From contig CP136067.1 in the NCBI GenBank assembly GCA_032622095.1, positions 127,569,030-127,633,029 on the forward strand: a stretch of 64,000 nt of DNA, in the 5' to 3' direction. Below, one piece after another: positions 39,197 through 49,163 of the stretch. Numbering within the stretch: position 1 is the stretch's first letter; every line of letters starts with the position of its first letter. The notes below the pieces were generated by a model. That model did not search any database, was not told the origin of the DNA, and worked only from the letters and a program-made list of their open reading frames with translations. This DNA is from Siphonodentalium dalli. Its lineage: Eukaryota > Mollusca > Scaphopoda > Gadilida > Siphonodentaliidae. Position numbers and translations under genes: made by a program.

Positions 39197-40220
39197 ACTT
39201 CATAGAATCCAAAACGCGTGTACATATTGAGCTCAAACTTCCTATGTAAGTGTCAAATCACACCGACACGACCGTGGTCGTGGTTTAGAGAAGCTCAGAG
39301 CACCCGTTCTCCAATCTCAAATCACAGCAAAGGCACGGCGTGGGTTAATCGAGTGATTATTTAATGAGCGTTTGTTTTTGACGCATCTCTATAAAGAGCG
39401 TCTGTTTCACATTCAACGTTATTAGCATCTGCATAGTTATACGGGAACGCAAACGTTATCGCTCGAAATTTATTCCCTGCGAGCACGGATGGCGCGCTTT
39501 GTTTTTACAGTATATACCTTTGGTATATACCGAAATCATCCCAGATAATCACGAATATAGCATCAGATTTCTCCCCAGATATACCGTTATAAAGCTACTG
39601 GAATCTGCCAATCTACTATTAATATGTGTGTATATATGTGGGTACTTCATAGAATCGAAAACGCGTGTAGGAACGGGCATCCCCACGGCAATGTCGGCAA
39701 ATATATATGAGTGTGTCCTTTATAGACTCGAACCGATTGAGCTCAAACTTGCTAAATATTTACTGGGAAATTCCAGGGAATGCCGATTGAGCTCAAACTT
39801 GCTACCTACGGGAAGTGTCATATATATATGTGTGTGTCCTTTATAGACTCGAACCGATTGAGCTCAAACTTGCTAAATACGGGAAGTGTCATGGACGGGT
39901 TCATTGAAAAACAAAAACAAATCGGGTAAAATTGAAAAACTAAATTAAAAAGGCACAATTAACTCCTTGAAAAACCAAAAAAATCGGGTAAAATTTAAAA
40001 ACAAAAAATTAAATTAAAAAATTAAAAAAGCACAATTAACTCATTGAAAAACAAAATAATTAACTCATTGAAAAACAAAAAATTAAATTAAAATTGTCAT
40101 GTTTCTGACTATTGCCGAAATTTGGTGCAAATGCAGCACAAGTGTCTCGGAACCTGTTGCAATTGCTTTTTCGAACAAAGCCATGGGACGAATGCCGCCA
40201 GTGGCGGGCTAACCTGCTAG
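39144..40220 (+). mobile_element. Family C Helitron-like element (1077 bp)
   Basis: Starts TACTATATATTTTGAGACTT, includes the uninterrupted GAGCTCAAACTTCCTATG segment at about 39230, and ends with hairpin GCCGCCAGTGGCGGGC, TAACCTG and CTAG at 40217-40220. It is very similar to the copy just upstream, so local tandem amplification is likely. Confidence 0.8.
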
Positions 40221-40246
40221 TCTATACTATATATTTTGAGACTTCG

Positions 40247-40284
<38 letters not shown>

Positions 40285-40328
40285 ATAGAATCCAAAACGC
40301 GTGTACATATTGAGCTCAAACTTCCTAT
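40221..40328 (+). mobile_element. Left part of interrupted family C element
   Basis: A family C 5' end (TCTATACTATATATTTTG) running to GAGCTCAAACTTCCTAT, where the 13.8-kb palindromic element interrupts it. The remainder resumes at 54158. The two parts joined would be about 860 bp. Confidence 0.8.
40320..40328. repeat. Left 9-bp target-site duplication (ACTTCCTAT)
   Basis: Identical to 54158-54166. Uninterrupted family C copies (for example near 38158 and 39237) carry this sequence once between GAGCTCAA and GTAAGTG. Confidence 0.85.
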
Positions 40329-40342
40329 CAGTCTGGGTGAAC
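40329..40342 (+). repeat. Left terminal inverted repeat
   Basis: CAGTCTGGGTGAAC; the inverse of 54144-54157 is CAGTCTGAGTAAAC. It is short compared with the internal arms, which begin 127 bp further in, so the giant palindrome is not simply an extended TIR. Confidence 0.75.
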
Positions 40343-40345
40343 GTC

Positions 40346-40370
40346 GACTCTATATTTGAAATATAGAGTC
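40346..40370. repeat. Subterminal 25-nt palindrome
   Basis: Perfect 12-bp arms (GACTCTATATTT and its inverse) around a single G, just inside the left terminus. It is absent from the right end. It could be a recognition or hairpin structure; its function is unknown. Confidence 0.7.
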
Positions 40371-40653
40371 TGGAGCTAATGTAGCCAAAACCATTTATAT
40401 TCAGCGAAGAGCTTCCCCAAAATGACGAACGGATTTTTAAAAATACATCGATGATTGACAGGTGTCCCCAGCAGCATGATTGTAACTATAGCCCCGATTC
40501 CATATGGGACCCCTTTTCCTATAGGTCTATGGCTCCATAGTATGGCAACGCCCCCTTTCCTATGCTTTGTATGTGTATATGTCCATGGTCCCATAGTATG
40601 GCAACGCCCCCTTATTAATTATTATATATCGCTCCTCCTTCCTTCCCACGTTA

Positions 40654-40795
40654 TTTCTGGAACATTTGTTTTTTCTGGAAAATTCTGGAACATTTTTTTT
40701 GTTCTGGAACATTTTTATTGTTGTGGAACAATCTGGAACAATTTTTTGTTTCTGAAAAATTCTAGAACATTTTTTTTTTCTAGTAAAATCCATAA
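40654..40795. promoter_or_regulatory. Heat-shock-element-like TTCTGGAA cluster, left arm
   Basis: A short degenerate repeat of TTCTGGAACATTTTT. At 40673-40690 it forms four perfect alternating pentamers (TTCTGGAAAATTCTGGAA), the canonical HSF site. Three-pentamer sites also occur at 41349-41361 and 41445-41457 outside the tandem run. Mirrored in the right arm near 53100-53185. Sites are seen; heat response is inference. Confidence 0.45.
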
Positions 40796-42539
40796 TGTAT
40801 TCGTGTAATAAAATTCATATTTGTCTACGGTCTCTTTAAAATTATATAACTGTAAAGTCCCGATGTTAATTTCACACGGTACACACATTGGCTATCATAG
40901 CATCTATTTATTTACCACGCATAGAATATAGGCATTTAAAATTATTTATCAAATCTCCTTAAAACACTTCGGCCTCTTTAACTTTTTTTACCTTTAATAA
41001 AAACATTATTGATCTCACAGATTTATTAACTGTTATGTACCTGGTAGAAAACACATTCCACGAGGCACGCTTTCTAACAATAACAGAGCATCATGGAATA
41101 TATTCTATAATGGTTTAAACGATTCCAGATGTGCACTAAGAACGCGATGCACTAAGTGTGTTTTCACCATGAATTTATCTGGTAATTTAAGCGTTCAAAC
41201 ACATTCGGGGTAACCGTAGATAATAGCCGATCTAATGTGTAATTCATTCAAACAGGGGCCACATATCATTTGCACATATTGGGTAAGAAATTGTCTTTCT
41301 AAAAGGTTATGAAAAAGCCGACAAATTAAAACAATCTAGAATGTTGTAGAATTTTCCAGAACAATAAAAATGTTCCAGCATAACATCAAATTAGTGTGGC
41401 TGCAGGGCACAGAGCTCTCAAGCTAATAACACAACATGTAACCATTCTGGAACATTCTCCATACCGACGGGGATAAAGCGGTGAAACAGATTAATGAGAT
41501 TATGCATACCACTAGGTGATAAAACATTTAAGCCTGCACTAATTTGAATAAAAAAAATTCAGGGGCCGGTATCATTTGCACATATTGGTTAGGAAAAATA
41601 AAATGCCTTTCTAGCTGCCTCTGAAACAATTAATAAAATTAAAATAATCTACAAAGTTCTCAGCACGTGGGAGACCATCTAGGTATTAAATACACATCTA
41701 ACTCCAAGCAGCCAACATATGCTTACAGAGTATAACCCATGCAATTTAATTCTCACAAAAGTTATACAGCGAGCTGCATGAACCCTGAATACATACTGAC
41801 TCCCCATTATGTATCCCTCCTAATGGTCAACTGTTATGGTACAATTGATTAAATCATCACTAACATTAGTTAAGCTTTTTCTCTAAATACCCCTTTAATA
41901 TCTGTAATCGAACTATTAGGAATCAATCAACGCCTTGTCAATAGATATTTGAACATTTCAAATAAAGTAAATCCTACACACAATTTCTCGAAGCTTCGTA
42001 ATTAAACACATGTTTAAGTCATTTAATGCCACGATAGGTCTGTCATTCAAATGCATGCTCCTAATGGCTTCTGCATCTGTGGAGACTGAGAGATAAACAA
42101 AATTAATGTTTCTGTAGAAATTAAGGTTTTCTAGTGTGTCACTACTTCAGATATGGTTCAAATAGCATACAAATCACCGCATTTTGGTCACATACCTTAA
42201 AGGTACACGTCATTTATGCATTTAAACCTAATTCCGCGTATACATCAATCATCTCTTTATTTTTCAAATAGTTTGAATGTACCTAGTTTTAACAAAGATT
42301 TATGCAATCTACATGCTTTCATTCATATAAAATTTACGAAATGTATGTTAAACGACAACAACATTGTAACAGACTGGCCACTTACCTTCAATTTATAGGT
42401 CATATTAGCCTGTACATTTATGGGAGACAGACATACATAATATAATGCATTGGCACAGTGTTAGTGATAATAATAAGGTGTCATTACTTCAGAAATGGTT
42501 CATATAGCATACTATTGTACCCGTGGTCACGTACATTAA

Positions 42540-43510
42540 ATGAACACATCACTTAAGCATTTAAACCTAACTCAGTGTATCTATCAATAAAACGCTCTTT
42601 ATTTTCAAATTTGTCTGAATTGTACTAAATTTACATTTAAAATCAAGCATTTAAACCTAATTCCGTCTATCCGTGAATAAAAAACGCTCTTTATTTTCAA
42701 AATTTGTCTTAAAGGGGTACTGTACGCCAAATGTTGTTGTTGGTTTCTATAGTCTCCGAGTCTGAGAATAAGGTAACACTTTTTTCATTATTTGAAAGTC
42801 TGTTGAGTACGAAGTAGTGTTACGGATGACAAATTTACCGGAATGCAAAAATACAAATTGTCGTTGTCGAGTAATTTTTGTACAGTTTTCAACCAAATGA
42901 ATCAAATAAAAGTTATATTATAGGCATACTAGTCCCATATAATCATTTAAGTTATTGTATCGTCGCTAGTCAGTGAGTGGCTTGAGTGTTCTCCCCGTAT
43001 CATCATAATATTTTAAGCGATCGTGTGTGCGATCGGTTTAACAAGCCAGTATCCCTCATTTACTTTATTTGATTACGAAAATTCGTAATTTAATTGACAC
43101 CATTTTATGGCTCCAGTCATAAATTCAATTTATATCAAATTATTAACTTTTAAATTATTAAATTTTAAGATAGCCTATTAACCTGAGCGTTTACAGAATA
43201 CATCTTCGACTCAAATTACTTATGTTTCTATATATTATCGATATTAGATCGTTGTTGTCACCGGAAATTTAAAGAAAATGGCGTACAGTACCCCTTTAAT
43301 GTCCATCGTTTACTAAATTTATATTTAAAATTAAGCATTTAAACCTAATTCCGTCTATCCGTAAATAAAAAACGCTCTTTATTTTCAAAATTTGTCTTAA
43401 TGTCCATCGTATACTAAATTTATATTTAAAATTAAGCATTTAAACATAATTCATCGTATCCATAAATAAAAAACGCTCTTTATTTTCAAAAACGTCCATA
43501 GTTTTAACAA
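42540..43510. repeat. Degenerate ~100-bp tandem repeats in left arm
   Basis: Four to five copies of a unit containing AAGCATTTAAACCTAATTCC and AAAAAACGCTCTTTATTTTC. A related copy lies at about 42210-42300. The run is split by the MITE at 42713-43295. The mirrored run is at about 50350-51320. Confidence 0.7.
42713..43295. mobile_element. 583-bp MITE with TTAA target duplication, left arm
   Basis: Terminal inverted repeats AGGGGTACTGTACGCCA and TGGCGTACAGTACCCCT are flanked by TTAA on both sides. An unoccupied paralogous site (TTTGTCTTAATGTCC) is present in a neighbouring tandem unit at about 43393. TTAA duplications fit piggyBac- or Kolobok-type elements. There is no coding capacity. Confidence 0.8.
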
Positions 43511-43722
43511 AGATTTTTGCAATCTACATGCTTTCATTCATATAAAATTACCCCGTGTGTGTTAGACAACAACATTATAACATATTGGCTTTCAAGTTAC
43601 ATATGCATGTACATTCGATGCACGAGGCAACATTGTAGGAAATGAAGGTATTGATGTGTCATTACTTCAGAAATTGTTCATACAATTGACCGTATTTTGA
43701 TCACATACCTTAAAGGTACACG

Positions 43723-43989
43723 TTACTTTTGTCTATAATCACACAAAACATTACACGTAGGGTTCAACATGTCCACCGTAGTAAGCTTATTTACTTCAGA
43801 AATTGGTTCCAATAACAGCGTCTGAGAACGCCACACCTGGTTGTACCGGGTGCCAATGATGTACCCACGCAGCTCAAACAATGGGATGCCTATTAATTTA
43901 TTCTGACCACACGTGTCTGGACAGCGTTCCAATGAAGGAATTCTGAAAAAGCTATTGTTAGAGAAAGAAATGACGCAGTGCCAACTCAT
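43723..43989 (-). CDS. Hypothetical 88-residue ORF, divergent from PC4-like gene (left arm)
   Basis: Reads away from the PC4-like gene with about 145 bp between their starts. That gap contains ATTGGCTAATAATATATGG, an inverted CCAAT box with a TATA-like stretch. No recognised domain; one Cys pair (CPDTC). The mirrored right-arm copy (49875-50186) has an open frame 15 codons longer because of a sequence difference near the end. It may be a small gene or a chance frame. Confidence 0.25.
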   Translation of the reverse strand: MSWHCVISFSNNSFFRIPSLERCPDTCGQNKLIGIPLFELRGYIIGTRYNQVWRSQTLLLEPISEVNKLTTVDMLNPTCNVLCDYRQK

Positions 43990-44133
43990 ACATATTGATT
44001 ATGTATTTCTAGTGATTCTGATTGGCTAATAATATATGGAGCATCATAGCGTTCACAACGCTATCTGGTTTTCCTATGAATAATGTGATCATGTCATTTT
44101 GAGGCACTTTCTGAAACTACCTGCTACATAAAC

Positions 44134-44700
44134 ATGGACACTAAAATTTTCGCAAAACACTTGGGTCGTAACAGATATCTCACAATCAGTGAGTTTTTGG
44201 GTACAAAGTATGTAGATCTGAGAATTTGGGATGAAGGAAGGATTCCAACTAAACAAGGAGTTAGTCTGATAATTCAACGCTGGCTTTGTCTAACACAAAA
44301 CCTTGAATTAGTGGGACAGCATATAAATTCCAAGGAGCCAATGGACCGGATTCATTTGGGGCATAATGTTTTCATGACCCTGGATCATGAACATGCAGTG
44401 GTGCACATCAAACAGTACTTTTATCCAGAAAATTGTGATGTAGCAACACCAACCAGGAAAGGTGTTACTTTAAATGGAGCAGAGCTGAAATCAATTACAG
44501 ATAATGTGGAAAATGTCAATGGGCTCATTCCTGAAACAGTAAACTTCATACCCTGTTACAACGAACACTTGAACCAGGAAGCAGCCTTAAGATGTTCTGA
44601 ATGTGAACCCGGTGGATACCACAATTATACACAGGACAAGACTGATGTAATACCAGGACATTTCTATGGAAACTCTCAAGACTTGACACAACAATACTAA
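44134..44700 (+). CDS. Double PC4-like ssDNA-binding protein, left arm copy
   Basis: 188 residues, single open frame from ATG to TAA, with AATAAA 104 nt downstream. Residues ~13-60 follow the transcriptional coactivator PC4/p15 pattern: RYLTISEF, VDLRIW, PTKQGVSL and a Trp-Leu near the end. Residues ~75-125 repeat it: NVFMTLD, VVHIKQYF, PTRKGVTL. PC4 folds bind single-stranded DNA, normally as dimers; a tandem pair could act as a built-in dimer. The C-terminal third has a C-x4-H plus CSEC cluster (141-157) that might bind zinc. The gene reads towards the ATPase gene. It could serve replication or transcription of the element; that role is inference. Confidence 0.65.
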   Translation: MDTKIFAKHLGRNRYLTISEFLGTKYVDLRIWDEGRIPTKQGVSLIIQRWLCLTQNLELVGQHINSKEPMDRIHLGHNVFMTLDHEHAVVHIKQYFYPENCDVATPTRKGVTLNGAELKSITDNVENVNGLIPETVNFIPCYNEHLNQEAALRCSECEPGGYHNYTQDKTDVIPGHFYGNSQDLTQQY

Positions 44701-44803
44701 TATAGTGAGACTGACTTCAATGTAACCATTTTTCCTGGACATTTTAATTCAATGTTGTGTGTGTGTGTGTTTAAGTATATTTCATAACAAGATAGTATAT
44801 AGC

Positions 44804-44809
44804 AATAAA
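44804..44809 (+). terminator. Poly(A) signal of left PC4-like gene
   Basis: AATAAA about 104 nt after the TAA stop, following a GT-rich stretch. Confidence 0.5.
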
Positions 44810-45812
44810 TAGCACCAGTTAAATGTATCCAATGTATTGTTGTCTATCATATAACCCATCAATTGGCACAATAGATATGATTTACTTACTAATATAGATA
44901 TATATATATACAAACTGTTCATACCTTAGATATGAACTTCTTGAAATTGAAAAAAAAACCCATATCAGGAAGGATTTTTCAATAAGTCCTTTGATAATCT
45001 AACTCTAAGCAACTGATTTCGAGCCATTTATTGCACCCAGAATTGTTGGCGATTTCGAAAGATTATGTTTGAAAGAAACCGCAGTGAAATCACACCGAAA
45101 TTGACGAAGATACGGGACATTTGTTGTTTTCAACTATTTATAGATATCACGTGACTAATATCGAAAATCCAATTTTGGCAGATCGTAGAAGAGCTAGAAT
45201 AATGAGGATTACACCATCGGGCCCAGTTTCACACAGTGCGTTACCTCCATCGAAAAAGAACGTGTATACATGCATATTAAAAAATATTATACTTTCAACC
45301 TCGGTGTGACAAACTTTTGAATAGAGAGAATGCTATTATCGATCGCCTAATTCTACACGCAGTCAAATTTCAATGAATGTGGAAAGCTGTTGTCAGTGTG
45401 ATGTTTATAGTATTCCGTAGTAAATGCTGGATTTAAATTGTATAGTAAATAACGATCAATAGCGGAAATGGTGAATTCTTATGCGGTGCGTGTGAACTTG
45501 TATTTAAAAGGGCAAAGACTGTTTGTTAGTTGAATACATACATATTACGGCTCTCATTTTGAACTTGCCTAATGTCTATTAACTCACCGATTAAGGGCCA
45601 GAAAGGTTCTAAATATGTCTTAGGTTACCTGGTATTACAATGAAATGTGTTAGAAAATATATTGCATTAAAATGTGCATTATTAGTGAACCCTTTTCGCA
45701 GAACTGCCTTTTTCACCATTGGATGAATCACGTATGAGTCATGTCTATACATCGTACTTAGCCATTCAAATCCCTTTATTCGTTGTTCGGTAAATTTATG
45801 AGTTAAAAGTAC

Positions 45813-45973
45813 AGGACGGCAAAACGCCGCCCCGCCGCAAAACGCCGCCCCGCCGCAAAACGCCGCCCGCCGCAAAACGCCGCCCCGCCGCAAAACGCCG
45901 CCCGCCGGAAAACGCCGCCCCGCCGGAAAACGCCGGAAAACGCCGCAAACGCCGGAAAACGCCGCAAACGCAA
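45813..45973. repeat. GC-rich minisatellite at inner edge of left arm
   Basis: Degenerate ~17-18-bp units of AAAACGCCGCCCCGCCGC shortening to AAAACGCCGG towards the spacer, in an otherwise AT-rich element. It ends 1 bp before TGACGTCA and just upstream of the ATPase promoter. The number of units differs slightly between arms. Confidence 0.85.
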
Positions 45974-45981
45974 TGACGTCA
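45974..45981. promoter_or_regulatory. CRE-type palindrome TGACGTCA upstream of ATPase gene
   Basis: A perfect CREB/ATF site 80 bp before the ATPase start codon, at the inner edge of the left arm. An inverse copy at 47899-47906 flanks the other side of the gene. Confidence 0.5.
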
Positions 45982-46016
45982 CTACGGGACAGATTTTAGG
46001 TTATAAGGAACATTTG

Positions 46017-46022
46017 TATAAA
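46017..46022 (+). promoter_or_regulatory. TATA box of ATPase gene
   Basis: TATAAA within TTGTATAAAGG, 38 bp before the ATG, in the unique spacer. Spacing to the CRE is about 35 bp. A compact viral or transposon-style promoter; assignment by sequence only. Confidence 0.5.
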
Positions 46023-46060
46023 GGAAAGCCATATACCCGAGATATTTTAGTCAAGTATAA

Positions 46061-47809
46061 ATGAAGCACCAGTGTTCAATTTGTTCTAGTGAGTATGGGC
46101 GGAACCATGATTTGAAAAGACATGTGCAATCTAAGCACACTGAATTTGTCAACCGACACCCACAGCAGCAGCACCAAGCGGTAACAACAAACAGCAACAT
46201 CAACAAGCGGCATCAGCCACAACATCAACGACAGCAACATCCATTACAACAACACCAGTTACTACAACCACATCAGGGGAAACAGCAACAAAGCGACATA
46301 ACATACCGCTTTGATAATCCAATGGCCAATATCCAGGAAGATTTTGTCTTCAAACATCCATTCACGGCATGCGTAAGTGGACCTACATCTAGTGGAAAAA
46401 CGTACTTCGTGAAAACCTTGCTACAAAAGTCTGCCTCAAAAATATCACCCGCACCTGACAGAATAATATGGTTTTATAAATATTGGCAGCCCCTATATAA
46501 CGAAATAAAGAATACCGTCACCCCTCAGGTCAACTTTATACGTGGAATACCAGCAAACTTGGATACTCTTATCAATCCCCAGTATAAAAATCTAGTTATA
46601 CTCGATGACTTGATGCAAACTTCATCAAAAGACCAGAGAGTTAATGATTTGCATTCCGAAGGAAGTCACCATTTGAACTTATCTTTGATAAGTTTGAACC
46701 AAAATTTCTACTACAACAAAGATCCGACGCAACGACGAAATTGTCAATATTTGGTATTGTTCAATAACCCAGTTGACAAGGGTTTAATTTCAACATTATC
46801 AAGACAGATGTATCCTGAATGCCCACAGCGTATGATGCGAGAGTTTTCGGAAGCGACGAGTGAACCGTATGGTTACCTACTGGTGGATTTAAAAGCCGCA
46901 ACCCCGGACACGTTACGTCTGCGACAAAATGTGTTAAAAGACAACACGAACCAACATAGGAGTGAATGGAAAGGCATGAAATATAATCTCCATAAGGACA
47001 GCGAGTACTCAAATGAACACAATGGGGTAAAATATGATGACAACAATAGCCCGGATCAACGGAATGAGATGGAATACGATGACAGAGAACTCCCTGGTCA
47101 ACAGAAGGGCATGACATATAATTATAGTGTGCCCCAAGGTCAACATAATGGTGATACTGAGGACATAATGCCACCTGGTGAGCTCGATGAAATTCATAAG
47201 GAAACCCGTCAAAACATAGACATTCGAGAAGACATGTCGTACCCTTGTAATGACTGTGGGCTTTTGTTCGAAGATCAGCATGATGTTCAGAGACACGTAA
47301 AAAACTGGTGTCAAGAAAATAAGTTAAAACGAAAACTAACTGAGAACACGGATGATAGTCAGAATAAGAAAAGAAAATTGAATGAAGATGAATACTTCAA
47401 AAGTGTATGTGATGAGAGTAGAGATAAAACACAAGAAGAATGGAGTGATACAGTGGAAACGTATACGGAAAATGGCTCAAAAGAAAAAGAGGCAAAATTA
47501 CAAGCTGACAAGGACCTTAAAAGTAAAGACATGATGCAATTTATGAATGAATATGCTAGGACAATATTAAAGTATCTACAGCTGCGCAATGGGACTCTGC
47601 ACACCAGAGTCATGGACAAAGTCAACAAATATATCAATAATGGTTATAAAGATCGTGATGCAGTGAAAATGTCAATATTAAAGTACAAACCGTTGCTAGA
47701 AAAATTCATGGACGAATCAACTCACGCTTCTGACGAAAGTGATAACAATTCGGACAAGGCTGGTGAAAGTGACAGTGATGACAACGCGGATGAAAGTGAC
47801 AGTGAATAG
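46061..47809 (+). CDS. Virus-type packaging ATPase with zinc fingers
   Basis: 582 residues, intact and intronless. A C2H2 finger (C5, C8, H21, H26) is followed by a Gln/His-rich linker (35-77). The ATPase domain (~95-290) has Walker A GPTSSGKT (107-114), Walker B NLVILDDL (177-184) and a sensor/arginine-finger-like segment ending PTQRRN (222-227). This is the layout of A32-like FtsK/HerA packaging ATPases of large DNA viruses and Polinton-type transposons. Residues ~300-375 are four degenerate ~16-20-residue repeats (KGMKY, NGVKYD, NEMEYD, KGMTY). A second, C2HC finger follows (C396, C399, H412, C417), then a Lys-rich stretch, a helical region (486-550) and an acidic Ser/Asp tail. The first ATG precedes the finger directly, supporting the start. 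It is the only gene in the spacer. The packaging role is inferred from the family. Confidence 0.7.
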   Translation: MKHQCSICSSEYGRNHDLKRHVQSKHTEFVNRHPQQQHQAVTTNSNINKRHQPQHQRQQHPLQQHQLLQPHQGKQQQSDITYRFDNPMANIQEDFVFKHPFTACVSGPTSSGKTYFVKTLLQKSASKISPAPDRIIWFYKYWQPLYNEIKNTVTPQVNFIRGIPANLDTLINPQYKNLVILDDLMQTSSKDQRVNDLHSEGSHHLNLSLISLNQNFYYNKDPTQRRNCQYLVLFNNPVDKGLISTLSRQMYPECPQRMMREFSEATSEPYGYLLVDLKAATPDTLRLRQNVLKDNTNQHRSEWKGMKYNLHKDSEYSNEHNGVKYDDNNSPDQRNEMEYDDRELPGQQKGMTYNYSVPQGQHNGDTEDIMPPGELDEIHKETRQNIDIREDMSYPCNDCGLLFEDQHDVQRHVKNWCQENKLKRKLTENTDDSQNKKRKLNEDEYFKSVCDESRDKTQEEWSDTVETYTENGSKEKEAKLQADKDLKSKDMMQFMNEYARTILKYLQLRNGTLHTRVMDKVNKYINNGYKDRDAVKMSILKYKPLLEKFMDESTHASDESDNNSDKAGESDSDDNADESDSE

Positions 47810-47816
47810 ATAATAT

Positions 47817-47822
47817 AATAAA
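47817..47822 (+). terminator. Poly(A) signal of ATPase gene
   Basis: AATAAA starting 8 nt after the TAG stop, followed by an A-run. Confidence 0.5.
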
Positions 47823-47906
47823 AAAAATTAGTATGTACCACATGTCATGTTATTTTGCTCCAAAACCAAAAAAGTAGAGACTCTCTCGCCATTGGTAGTG
47901 ACGTCA

Positions 47907-48045
47907 TTGCGTTTGCGGCGTTTTCCGGCGTTTGCGGCGTTTTCCGGCGTTTTGCGGCGGGGCGGCGTTTTGCGGCGGGCGGCGTTTTGCGGCGGGGCGG
48001 CGTTTTGCGGCGGGGCGGCGTTTTGCGGCGGGGCGGCGTTTTGCC
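47907..48045. repeat. GC-rich minisatellite at inner edge of right arm
   Basis: Inverse of the left tract (GGCGGCGTTTTGCGGCGGGG units). It lies about 100 bp after the ATPase gene's stop. G-runs here could form G-quadruplexes. The 135-codon frame through it (47847-48254) is repeat-encoded in its first half. Confidence 0.85.
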
Positions 48046-49053
48046 GTCCTGTACTTTTAACTCATAAATTTACCGAACAACGAATAAAGGGATTTGAATG
48101 GCTAAGTACGATGTATAGACATGACTCATACGTGATTCATCCAATGGTGAAAAAGGCAGTTCTGCGAAAAGGGTTCACTAATAATGCACATTTTAATGCA
48201 ATATATTTTCTAACACATTTCATTGTAATACCAGGTAACCTAAGACATATTTAGAACCTTTCTGGCCCTTAATCGGTGAGTTAATAGACATTAGGCAAGT
48301 TCAAAATGAGAGCCGTAATATGTATGTATTCAACTAACAAACAGTCTTTGCCCTTTTAAATACAAGTTCACACGCACCGCATAAGAATTCACCATTTCCG
48401 CTATTGATCGTTATTTACTATACAATTTAAATCCAGCATTTACTACGGAATACTATAAACATCACAATGACAACAGCTTTCCACATTCATTGAAATTTGA
48501 CTGCGTGTAGAATTAGGCGATCGATAATAGCATTCTCTCTATTCAAAAGTTTGTCACACCGAGGTTGAAAGTATAATATTTTTTAATATGCATGTATACA
48601 CGTTCTTTTTCGATGGAGGTAACGCACTGTGTGAAACTGGGCCCGATGGTGTAATCCTCATTATTCTAGCTCTTCTACGATCTGCCAAAATTGGATTTTC
48701 GATATTAGTCACGTGATATCTATAAATAGTTGAAAACAACAAATGTCCCGTATCTTCGTCAATTTCGGTGTGATTTCACTGCGGTTTCTTTCAAACATAA
48801 TCTTTCGAAATCGCCAACAATTCTGGGTGCAATAAATGGCTCGAAATCAGTTGCTTAGAGTTAGATTATCAAAGGACTTATTGAAAAATCCTTCCTGATA
48901 TGGGTTTTTTTTTCAATTTCAAGAAGTTCATATCTAAGGTATGAACAGTTTGTATATATATATATCTATATTAGTAAGTAAATCATGTCTATTGTGCCAA
49001 TTGATGGGTTATATGATAGACAACAATACATTGGATACATTTAACTGGTGCTA

Positions 49054-49059
49054 TTTATT
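49054..49059 (-). terminator. Poly(A) signal of right PC4-like gene
   Basis: TTTATT on the plus strand (AATAAA on the minus), mirrored from 44804-44809. Confidence 0.45.
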
Positions 49060-49163
49060 GCTATATACTATCTTGTTATGAAATATACTTAAACACACAC
49101 ACACACAACATTGAATTAAAAATGTCCAGGAAAAATGGTTACATTGAAGTCAGTCTCACTATA

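Larger units (their letters stand above)
40469..45985 (+). repeat. Left arm of the giant palindrome
   Basis: 5.5 kb that recurs in inverse orientation at 47895-53372. Positions pair with a nearly constant sum (for example 44134 with 49730, 42713 with 51151), showing very few indels. Scattered single-base changes exist, such as codon 120 of the PC4-like gene. Contents from outside in: repeated TTCTGGAACATTTTT motifs, AT-rich sequence, ~100-bp degenerate repeats with AAAAAACGCTCTTTATTTTC interrupted by a MITE, the PC4-like gene, and a GC-rich minisatellite ending at TGACGTCA. Confidence 0.9.

Noticed and set aside
47847-48254. 135-residue ORF across the right GC-rich minisatellite
   Set aside because: The first half is repeat-encoded (GGAAFC units) and the arm copy at 45609-45893 lacks the upstream part. 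The ~70-residue end has no recognised motif.
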